DNA from: Hyphomicrobiales bacterium
GTDB lineage: Bacteria; Pseudomonadota; Alphaproteobacteria; Rhizobiales; JAKIUO01
Length of the DNA: 14,063 bases
Assembly (NCBI GenBank): GCA_027069645.1
Contig: JALXEI010000235.1
Span: 1 to 14,063 of the forward strand
Reading direction: 5' to 3'
Each line of letters opens with the position of its first letter. Position 1 is the first letter of the stretch. The translations under genes and the position numbers were made by a program. Positions 1 to 6,167 of this stretch are shown here, piece after piece. The notes below the pieces were generated by a model. The model had not been told where the DNA came from, did no database searches, and saw only the letters and a program-made list of their open reading frames with translations.

Positions 1-7
1 CTTCCAT
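1..7 (-). CDS. dsrF: Start of next dsr gene, probably dsrF (partial)
   Basis: Only the first seven bases are inside the window. On the minus strand an ATG begins at 7, followed by a GAA codon. A good Shine-Dalgarno sequence (AGGAGAG) overlaps the dsrE stop codon and lies a few bases upstream, so a gene clearly starts here. The name dsrF is inferred only from the usual dsrE-dsrF-dsrH order of sulfur oxidizers; no protein sequence is visible to confirm it. Confidence 0.5.
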
Positions 8-18
8 GATACGCTCTC

Positions 19-378
19 CTAATCGCCAAAAGTAATCTGCCGGTCCGCCTGGATACCGGATTCGATCAATTGCCCAAGACCCGAGATGCGAAATCCGGGT
101 GCCAGAATCTCGTCCTTGATACCACGCCGCAAAGCCGCAGCAACACAAACCACAAGGTCAATCTTGTGCTCTTCAGCCAGCGCCGACCACAGCTTTACAA
201 GGTCCCTGTCATCAGCCTGTGGCTCCGACAGTTTATTGGCATTGTTGACACCGTCATAATAAAAGAACACGCGATAAATCTCGTGGCCTTTCTCCAGTGC
301 AGCCTTGGTAAACTGATAGGCGGTATCCGATGCCTCATGCTGAAACGGTCCTTCATTGACCAGAATTCCAAATTTCAA
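19..378 (-). CDS. dsrE: DsrE, sulfurtransferase subunit of DsrEFH
   Basis: DsrE is the catalytic subunit of the cytoplasmic DsrE2F2H2 complex, which relays persulfide sulfur (with TusA/Rhd) to DsrC for oxidation by reverse DsrAB. The protein begins MKFGILVNEGPF, the family's N-terminus, and has the DsrE fold throughout (119 aa). A cysteine in the motif VVCVAAALRRGI falls at residue 78 when counted from the start chosen here; that is the position of the sulfur-binding Cys78 of Allochromatium vinosum DsrE. I chose the TTG at 378-376 because GGGGGAGG lies just upstream and the numbering then fits the family. Another in-frame TTG at 393 would add five residues over the ribosome binding site. The gene follows dsrB after a 234 bp structured spacer and is followed 11 bp later by the next gene. 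Its presence marks the cluster as the oxidative type. Confidence 0.93.
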   Translation of the reverse strand: MKFGILVNEGPFQHEASDTAYQFTKAALEKGHEIYRVFFYYDGVNNANKLSEPQADDRDLVKLWSALAEEHKIDLVVCVAAALRRGIKDEILAPGFRISGLGQLIESGIQADRQITFGD

Positions 379-400
379 AGCATCCTCCCCCAACTTGATT

Positions 401-410
401 GGTTATAACC
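401..410. repeat. Perfect 10 bp palindrome before dsrE
   Basis: GGTTATAACC is fully self-complementary and ends 22 bp upstream of the dsrE TTG start, just ahead of the Shine-Dalgarno sequence. It could be an operator half-turn or chance; no regulator can be assigned. Confidence 0.4.
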
Positions 411-543
411 TGAAACACGGACGGAAATCGCCCCTGTCAATTTTCGCTTGAATGAAGCCTGAAGGGCAATATCGGAATGCCCCTTCGCTTCACTTTGCCG
501 CAATCCGCGTCACCCCGCACTTGCCAGGACAATCCTGCCCTGT

Positions 544-579
544 CCGGGCAGCAGGGTACATGAATACCCCCCTGCCCGG
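544..579 (-). repeat. Strong hairpin between dsrB and dsrE
   Basis: Two 15-base arms (544-558 and 565-579) pair at 13 of 15 positions, with one 2-base internal mismatch and a 6-base loop. The arms are GC-rich (outer part CCGGGCAG / CTGCCCGG). It lies 34 bp after the dsrB stop. No T run follows on the minus strand, so an mRNA-stabilizing or processing element fits better than a terminator. The function is inferred. Confidence 0.6.
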
Positions 580-612
580 GTTCGCGATGTGACTTAATTC
601 AGCCAATCCCCG

Positions 613-1695
613 CTAGAAACGAATATGCGCGGAATGGTTCATCGAATTGCGAGCCCCGACCCATGTATCAATATGATGTTTGGTGAAGGCAAATCCGGTC
701 TTTTCGAAGAAAGCCGGCCAACCGATACGATCGATCCACTCGCCCATACGCTCCCAGTCACGGGCATCCTCTTTATATGTCTTGAGGATGGTCCGAACAA
801 CCGCTTCAACTTCAGGCCAGCGCGGCGGATTGTTGGGCAGGTTGGCAACCACCAGTTTGTGGAAGGTTGGCTTGGAACGCGCGTTTGAATGCTTGCCACC
901 AACCCATACGGCGATCCGGGTTTCTTCCTTGCCGTTGATCTGCATGGGCGGACAGGGTGCATAGCAGGCCCCGCAGCAAATGCATTTCTTTTCATCGACT
1001 TCAAGAGACGGACGACCATTGACCATCGCCGGGCGAATAGCGGCCACCGGACAGCGCGCCACAACGGATGGGCGTTCGCAAACCTTGCCGACCAGATCAT
1101 GATTGATGCGTGGCGGTTTGGTATATTGCACATTGACGGCAATATCACCCTGACCACCGCAGTTGATCTGACAGCAGGATGTGGTGATCTTGACGCGGTT
1201 GGGCATTTCCTCATTGACGAAATCATGATGAACAATATCCATCAGCGACTTGGTCACACCCGAAGCATCCGTACCAGGAATATCGCAATGCAGCCAGCCC
1301 TGGGTATGAGACACCATACCGACCGAGTTGCCTGTGCCACCAACCGGATAGCCGGCGGCATTCAGATCGTTGATCAGCGGCTCCACCTTGCTTTCGTCGG
1401 CGCACAGAAATTCCAGACTGGAACGAGCCGTGAAACGCAAAAACCCGTCACAATATTTGTCTGCCAGATCACACAGTTCACGCACCTGAAACACATCCAT
1501 CATGCGTGTCGTACCGGCTTTCACAGTCCAGATTTCATCGCCGCTTTTGGCTACGTGATGAAGAACGCCGGGGCGAGGACGATCATGCCAGTCCCATTTG
1601 CCATAATTGTTCTTCATGATGGGATGCATGTACTGCATCGGATCCGGCACGCCATGTTCGTCCGGCAGCTTTGGTGGGGCTGGTCTGTCGTTCAT
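613..1695 (-). CDS. dsrB: DsrB, reverse dissimilatory sulfite reductase beta subunit
   Basis: This is the beta subunit of the cytoplasmic alpha2beta2 siroheme sulfite reductase. In sulfur oxidizers it runs in the direction of sulfite formation from DsrC-bound sulfur. The 360 aa length is normal. The siroheme/[4Fe-4S] region shows the beta-type pattern TTSCCQINCGG (C174, C175, C179) after C137. The inserted ferredoxin domain has CP at 215-216 and a full CxxCxxCxxxCP motif at C238, C241, C244 and C248. The start at 1695 is supported by AAGGGAG eight or so bases upstream. It follows dsrA after 102 bp, a spacer that holds a hairpin. The oxidative assignment rests on the neighbouring dsrE; a tree of DsrAB would settle it. 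Confidence 0.96.
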   Translation of the reverse strand: MNDRPAPPKLPDEHGVPDPMQYMHPIMKNNYGKWDWHDRPRPGVLHHVAKSGDEIWTVKAGTTRMMDVFQVRELCDLADKYCDGFLRFTARSSLEFLCADESKVEPLINDLNAAGYPVGGTGNSVGMVSHTQGWLHCDIPGTDASGVTKSLMDIVHHDFVNEEMPNRVKITTSCCQINCGGQGDIAVNVQYTKPPRINHDLVGKVCERPSVVARCPVAAIRPAMVNGRPSLEVDEKKCICCGACYAPCPPMQINGKEETRIAVWVGGKHSNARSKPTFHKLVVANLPNNPPRWPEVEAVVRTILKTYKEDARDWERMGEWIDRIGWPAFFEKTGFAFTKHHIDTWVGARNSMNHSAHIRF

Positions 1696-1760
1696 AATAT
1701 CTCTCCCTTCTTAACCCTGCACGAGGCTTTGTTCCACCTCGAAAAACGCATCAAATCACC

Positions 1761-1783
1761 TGACCGGACACTGTGCCCGGCCA
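1761..1783 (-). repeat. Hairpin between dsrA and dsrB
   Basis: This 23-base near-perfect inverted repeat has a one-base centre at 1772: 11 pairs including two G-U wobbles, before allowing for a realistic loop. It sits 14 bp after the dsrA stop and about 65 bp before dsrB. A T-rich tract does not follow directly, so it is unlikely to terminate transcription and more likely sets transcript stability or processing between the two subunit genes. Confidence 0.5.
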
Positions 1784-1797
1784 GACAATCCTGTTCA

Positions 1798-3057
1798 TTA
1801 TTCCGCCGCTTCCGACTTGCCGTGTTTGGCGTAATACTTGGCGGCTTCCTCGTCGAAATCGTCCGTTCTGACATAGGAGGAGGTGCGCGGATGTGTGATC
1901 ATGTTGGGGTTTGGATCAATGCCCAGCGCCTCAAGGAAGGCCGGCATGCCAACACGGTCAATACACTCACCGGTGCGCTCGTGCTCAAGCGCATTGTCAG
2001 CAAAGAAATCAATCACTTCACCGGCAAACTCCACCAGATTGTCAAAGTCTTCATCGCTTTCCAGCTTCATGAACGGCACGATCAGAGTGCCCATCAGATC
2101 GCCGATTTTCAGCGAGCGCTTGCCGCCCAGAAGGATGGAAGCCCCCTTGTCATCGCCCGGCGACAGCGCCTTTGGCATGACATTGAGACAGTGCATGCAG
2201 CGCACACAGCTCTTGTTGTCGATTTCGATGGTGTCATCATCATTGAGCGAGATGGCCTGGCTCGGGCAGCGCGTCACAACGCTGTCGATGAAATATTTGC
2301 GCCCCACCTCGCCGATATAGGCCTTGACCTCATCCTGATTAATTTTGATGTCGTCGCGCCATGTGCCGATAACCGCAAAGTCGGCACGGTGAATGGCATT
2401 GACGCAGTCATTGCCGCAACCGGAGAACTTGAACTTGAACTTGTAGGGCAGAGCCGGGCGATGCATTTCATCAAGATATTCATTGATGATCATGCGCAGC
2501 GCGCGGGCCTCGTCATAGCAGGACATTTCGCAACGGGCATGACCGACGCAGCTCATCGAGGTACGCAGGGCCGGACCGGCGCCACCAAGGTCAAAACCGA
2601 GTGCATTCAGCTTGTCAAAGGCGGGCTGGACCTCTTCGGTGGTGCAGCCTTCAAACATGATGTCGCCGGACTGGCCGTGAAAACCGATCAGCCCCGAACC
2701 ATGCTCTTCCCAGATATCGCTCATCTTGCGCAGAATGTCAGTGGTATAGTGCATGCCGGCCGGGGGCTGCACGCGCAGGGTGTGAAATTCCTTCGATTCA
2801 GGATAGGCTTCCGCCACTTCGGAAAAGCGCGGAATGATGCCGCCGCCATAGCCAAACACCGAAACCGTGCCGCCTTTCCAGAACCCGAGGCGCTCTTCAT
2901 AGGAATGCTCCAGCTGCCCCAGAAGATCGTTCATCATCGGGCCATAGGCCTTGCCGCTGTCACGCAGACGTTTAAGCCCTGTCACAAAACTTGGCCAGGG
3001 GCCTTTTTCAAGCTCGTCAAGCTTTGGTGTCGGGTGTATCTTCATCTGGTCTGACAT
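1798..3057 (-). CDS. dsrA: DsrA, reverse dissimilatory sulfite reductase alpha subunit
   Basis: Alpha subunit of the siroheme sulfite reductase that pairs with DsrB. The protein is 419 aa, typical for the family. The siroheme-[4Fe-4S] ligands are present as C170-x5-C176 and C214-x3-C218 (SGCGNDC). A ferredoxin insert follows with CP at 264-265 and CxxCxxC at C284, C287 and C290. I chose the ATG at 3057 because AGGAAGG lies about seven bases upstream and the protein then begins MSDQMKIHPTP. A TTG at 3078 in the same frame would add seven residues translated through the ribosome binding site. It is the first gene of the dsr run. The 280 bp before it hold candidate control elements, so the dsr promoter is probably there. 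Confidence 0.96.
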   Translation of the reverse strand: MSDQMKIHPTPKLDELEKGPWPSFVTGLKRLRDSGKAYGPMMNDLLGQLEHSYEERLGFWKGGTVSVFGYGGGIIPRFSEVAEAYPESKEFHTLRVQPPAGMHYTTDILRKMSDIWEEHGSGLIGFHGQSGDIMFEGCTTEEVQPAFDKLNALGFDLGGAGPALRTSMSCVGHARCEMSCYDEARALRMIINEYLDEMHRPALPYKFKFKFSGCGNDCVNAIHRADFAVIGTWRDDIKINQDEVKAYIGEVGRKYFIDSVVTRCPSQAISLNDDDTIEIDNKSCVRCMHCLNVMPKALSPGDDKGASILLGGKRSLKIGDLMGTLIVPFMKLESDEDFDNLVEFAGEVIDFFADNALEHERTGECIDRVGMPAFLEALGIDPNPNMITHPRTSSYVRTDDFDEEAAKYYAKHGKSEAAE

Positions 3058-3337
3058 AAATTTTCCTTCCTCGTTCAAATCACTTTGCCACTTCTGCCGG
3101 TTTTAAACACTGGCAAAATCTGCGCAAGAAGCGTTTTTCGCACCTGTCGGGACCGCTTTCGACAACACCGCTATCCTGGCTGATCGCTCCGCCACTGGTC
3201 TCGACGCAGTGCAACCCACCTCATAAATACAGAAAAATACCTGACATGTAAAGTCGGGAATACGTATAAATACGCATTCGCGTGATCCAGGTGGTTTTCA
3301 TCGGGAAAGATTGTCAAAAGAGGCTTTCTGCACACCG
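3058..3337 (-). promoter_or_regulatory. dsrA upstream region, probable dsr promoter
   Basis: This 280 bp gap separates spoVR from dsrA, both on the minus strand. It holds a repeat array at 3226-3273 (separate entry) and, nearer the gene, a 7 bp inverted repeat TTTGCCA / TGGCAAA (3084-3090, 3111-3117) in the presumed leader. A TTGACA hexamer lies at 3317-3312 on the minus strand, but nothing like a -10 follows at 17 bp. A weaker option is TTTACA (3252-3247), 17 bp, then TATTTA around 3229-3224. No clear spoVR terminator is visible, so readthrough from the prkA operon cannot be excluded. Confidence 0.45.
3226..3273. repeat. Four AATAC repeats as two spaced pairs before dsrA
   Basis: On the plus strand AATAC occurs at 3226, 3236, 3259 and 3269. 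Within each pair the spacing is exactly 10 bp; the pairs are offset by 33 bp, about three helical turns. Between the pairs lies a partial dyad, CCTGAC-N7-GTCGGG (3240-3258, 5 of 6 positions pairing). The right pair also contains the palindrome ATACGTAT (3260-3267). The layout resembles tandem regulator sites, about 170-230 bp before dsrA. That reading is inference. Confidence 0.5.
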
Positions 3338-4837
3338 TTATTCCCCGTTTTTTTCGATGAGCCGGACTTCATAGCCCCAGAGCCGCTGAAGATGCAAAAG
3401 CGTCATATCGCGTGTCTTTGCGTCCAGCGGGATGCCATTTCTTTTTGTGTACTGAAGTTTCAGGCACCGGTCTCCCATAAGGTCCACATCAACGATCTGT
3501 ATATCCGGGTCGGAGGCGGATATATCATAGCTGCGGGACAGCATTTCCCTGATTTCCTCGAAACCGCTCTCGTTGTGAATATGGCTGACAAGGTACCAGG
3601 GATCATCGGGATTGTCTGTGAGGGCAAACATTTTGAAACGGCGTATCAGGGCCGGACTGAGGAACTGCTGGATGAAGGATTCGTCACGATAATTGGCCCA
3701 GGCGTCTTTCAGAACATTGCGCCAGTCACCTGTACCGGCAATAGCCGGGAACCAGACATGATCTTCTTTTGTCGGTTTTGTGCAGATGCGCCTTATATCC
3801 TGCATCATGGCAAAGCCGAGCGCATAGGGATTGATACCGGAAAAGCGCGGGTCATCATAATCGGGTTGCGTAATGACATTGGTATGGCTGTGCAGGATTT
3901 CCAGCATGGCGCCATCCGTCAGTTGTCCCTTTTTGTGCATTTCGTTGAGGATATGAAAATGCACAAAGCAGGCGCATCCTTCATTCATCATTTTGGTTTG
4001 CCGTTGCGGATAAAAATACTGGGCGAGATTGCGTACAATGCGCAGCAGTTCGCGTTGTCCGGTTTTCAGAACGGGGCTGTAGCGTTCAAGGAAATAGAGC
4101 AGGTTTTCTTCCGGCAAACCCAGTTTCTGTTTGCGTTTGCGTGCTTCCCTGTCGTCCCTGGAGGCGGAGCGGGAGGGATGCAGCAGACTGTCCCAGAGAT
4201 AGTTTGCACTGTGTTCCTGCTGTTGCTGGCGTTCCTGCGAGCGTCGGCTTTCCTGCTGCAATGACAGGGAAGGGGGGCGACGATAGCGGAAGATCCCGCA
4301 TGACATCAGGGCATGAGCGGCATCCAGGATATGTTCGACCTCTTCCGCGCCAAAGCGCTCCTCGCAACCGGCGACGTAATTTCGTGCATAGTCGAGATAG
4401 TCGATAATGCCCTCGGGGTCGGTCCATTGTCGGAACAGGTGATTGTTTTTGAAAAAATGGTTGTGTCCGAAAGCGGCATGGGCAATGACCAGGGCTTGCA
4501 GCGCCATCGAGTTGTCTTCAAGGCAATAGGCGATACAGGGCGAGGAGTTGATGACAATCTCGTAGGCCAGCCCCTGGGCCCCCTTGCGGTAAAGCTGTTC
4601 CTCGCGCAGATAGTGCTTGCCGAACGACCAGTGATGATACATCAGCGGCATGCCGATGGAGGAATAGGCATCAAGCATCTGTTCGCTCGATATGATCTCG
4701 ATCTGACGAGGATAGAGATTGAGTTGCAAATCATCAAGAGCGATCTTTTCGATGGCCTCATAGGTGCGATGCAGGGTGTCAAAGCTCCAGTCGGCGCCGT
4801 CAAAGAGCGGTTTTGCGGAGGAGGCGGTTTCAGTCAT
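3338..4837 (-). CDS. spoVR: SpoVR family protein (YcgB-like)
   Basis: SpoVR proteins were named for a Bacillus subtilis spore-cortex gene but are widespread in proteobacteria as YcgB, usually in one operon with prkA and yeaH; their biochemical role is unresolved. The 499 aa length is normal. The conserved core is visible: SSEQMLDAYSSIGMP near residue 50, MYHHWSFGKHY at 66-76, AHAAFGHNHFFKNN at 119-132 and ACFVHFHILNEM at 289-300. The histidine-rich blocks suggest metal binding, but that is inference. A glutamine-rich charged stretch lies at about 193-208. I chose the ATG at 4837; GAGGGGG stands upstream, and the gene overlaps the end of yeaH by 8 bp, which implies translational coupling. A longer in-frame extension to 4906 starts inside yeaH and is unlikely. 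Confidence 0.92.
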   Translation of the reverse strand: MTETASSAKPLFDGADWSFDTLHRTYEAIEKIALDDLQLNLYPRQIEIISSEQMLDAYSSIGMPLMYHHWSFGKHYLREEQLYRKGAQGLAYEIVINSSPCIAYCLEDNSMALQALVIAHAAFGHNHFFKNNHLFRQWTDPEGIIDYLDYARNYVAGCEERFGAEEVEHILDAAHALMSCGIFRYRRPPSLSLQQESRRSQERQQQQEHSANYLWDSLLHPSRSASRDDREARKRKQKLGLPEENLLYFLERYSPVLKTGQRELLRIVRNLAQYFYPQRQTKMMNEGCACFVHFHILNEMHKKGQLTDGAMLEILHSHTNVITQPDYDDPRFSGINPYALGFAMMQDIRRICTKPTKEDHVWFPAIAGTGDWRNVLKDAWANYRDESFIQQFLSPALIRRFKMFALTDNPDDPWYLVSHIHNESGFEEIREMLSRSYDISASDPDIQIVDVDLMGDRCLKLQYTKRNGIPLDAKTRDMTLLHLQRLWGYEVRLIEKNGE

Positions 4838-6143
4838 GGCGCACCCCCTCGCTTCTTTTTGCAAACAGGTCCCGGAAGACCGGATAGATATCCTCGGCGC
4901 GCACAATTCGTTTCATGGCAAAATTCGGCCATTGAGCCGCAACCCGGAGATAGGAACTCCACAATTCGAGACCGCTTTCGTCATCAAGGAAAACCTCTTC
5001 ATTCTCGTCGACGATTTCGATATAGGCGAAATACTGGCATAGTTTCATCAGGTCGTTGTTGAGCAGAGCGGTGCAACGATCCGAATCGCGGCTGAAATTT
5101 TCGCCATCGGAGGCCTGCGCGGCATAGATATTCCAGTCCGACGGCGGATATCTTGATTCGATAATATTTTTCATCTGCGTCAGGGCCGTGCTGACGACGG
5201 TTCCGCCGGTCTCACGCGAATGGAAAAACGTCTCCTCGTCCACTTCCTCGGCCTGATGAGTATGGCGGATGAAGACAAGATCAACCTTTTCGTAGCGTCG
5301 GCCAAGGAACATGTGCAGCAGGACAAAGAACCGTTTGGCGAGGTCTTTTTCCCGCTCACCCATCGATGCCGAAACATCCATGAGACAGAACATGACGGCA
5401 CTGGCTGCGGGCTTTGGCTGATCGGTAAAATAGTTGTAGCGCACGTCCAGCGGGTCGATATAGGCAATGGTCTTGCGGCGCCTCGTGGCCTTTTCAAGCT
5501 CTTCCCGCAGTTCGGCAAGGCGGGCGCGTTGCCGGGCTGTGGGGATCATAATGGCTTCCAGAGAAAATATTTCTTCCTCAAGGGCGCGGATTTCCTGCGT
5601 TCCGGGGCGTTTCAGTGCGATGCGGCGGCCCAGCGCATTGCGCATGGTTCGGGCTACATTGATGTTGGACGGGGCACCTGTGACCGAATAACCGGCGCGT
5701 CTTGGTTCTGTTGCGCTGATTTCCTTCAGGCTGAGCTTGACGAGATCGGGGAGTTCGAGATCATCGAAAAACAGATCGAGAAATTCCTCTCGTGAAAGGA
5801 CGAACATAAAATCATCCTCGCCCTCGCCTTCCGGTGCGCCTTCGGAACGCCCTGCGCCGCTACCAGGCGGTTTTTTTAACCGGTCCCCCGGATTGAATGT
5901 TTTGTTTCCCGGCAGCACACGTTCGCGCAGGCCACCCTGACGGGCGTGACGAAAACCCGGTTCTGCGAGGCCGTCAGAGGGGATGGAAATTTTTTCTTCC
6001 CGGTCCATGTCGACAAGTTTGCGTTGTCGCACACTCTCGTTGACAGCTTTTTTGATTGTTGCGCGTACCCGTTTTATAAACCGGCGCCTGTTGCCAAGAT
6101 TTTTGTCTTTCGGGTTTAACCTGCGATCAACAAACCGGACCAT
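4830..6143 (-). CDS. yeaH: YeaH/YhbH family (DUF444) VWA-like protein
   Basis: This protein (437 aa) matches the YeaH/YhbH family, the usual partner of the PrkA kinase in bacterial starvation and stress responses. The N-terminal opening MVRFVDRRLNPKDKNLGNR is characteristic. A glycine-rich acidic low-complexity stretch follows at about 94-111, then a charged helix, probably coiled coil, at about 183-224. The C-terminal half is von Willebrand factor A-like, with the metal-binding DxSxS motif DVSAS at 256-260. The start at 6143 is supported by CAGGAG eight bases upstream. It lies 24 bp after prkA, and its last codons overlap the spoVR start. Its molecular activity is not known; the context suggests it acts with PrkA. 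Confidence 0.93.
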   Translation of the reverse strand: MVRFVDRRLNPKDKNLGNRRRFIKRVRATIKKAVNESVRQRKLVDMDREEKISIPSDGLAEPGFRHARQGGLRERVLPGNKTFNPGDRLKKPPGSGAGRSEGAPEGEGEDDFMFVLSREEFLDLFFDDLELPDLVKLSLKEISATEPRRAGYSVTGAPSNINVARTMRNALGRRIALKRPGTQEIRALEEEIFSLEAIMIPTARQRARLAELREELEKATRRRKTIAYIDPLDVRYNYFTDQPKPAASAVMFCLMDVSASMGEREKDLAKRFFVLLHMFLGRRYEKVDLVFIRHTHQAEEVDEETFFHSRETGGTVVSTALTQMKNIIESRYPPSDWNIYAAQASDGENFSRDSDRCTALLNNDLMKLCQYFAYIEIVDENEEVFLDDESGLELWSSYLRVAAQWPNFAMKRIVRAEDIYPVFRDLFAKRSEGVRHD

Positions 6144-6167
6144 CTTTTTGCTCCTGTTGTTTTGGGC

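Larger units (their letters stand above)
379..612 (-). other. Structured dsrB-dsrE spacer
   Basis: This non-coding stretch is long for the middle of an operon. It holds a strong hairpin (544-579), a second hairpin with a one-base bulge (461-468 with 478-486), a 15 nt motif at 523-537 that recurs in the dsrA-dsrB spacer, a TTGACA hexamer on the minus strand (440-435) and a perfect 10 bp palindrome (401-410). No minus-strand T tract follows the hairpins, so they do not look like intrinsic terminators. They may protect or process the dsrAB message, or the spacer may hold an internal promoter. No well-placed -10 follows the TTGACA, so I do not call a promoter. Confidence 0.55.

Noticed and set aside
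889..3054. A 721-codon open frame on the plus strand, antisense to dsrA and dsrB
   Set aside because: It runs exactly opposite two well-supported genes, crosses their spacer and resembles no known family. It is best explained as a frame kept open by codon bias of the sense genes.
3312..3317. TTGACA on the minus strand as the -35 of a dsrA promoter
   Set aside because: The hexamer 17 bp downstream is CCACCT, unlike any -10 element, so I did not call a promoter on this basis.
3311..4264. Long plus-strand open frame opposite spoVR
   Set aside because: It lies antisense to a conserved gene, has no family resemblance and no credible ribosome binding site; treated as a shadow frame. The same applies to the plus-strand frames at 4313-5062, 5220-5795 and 6162-7067.
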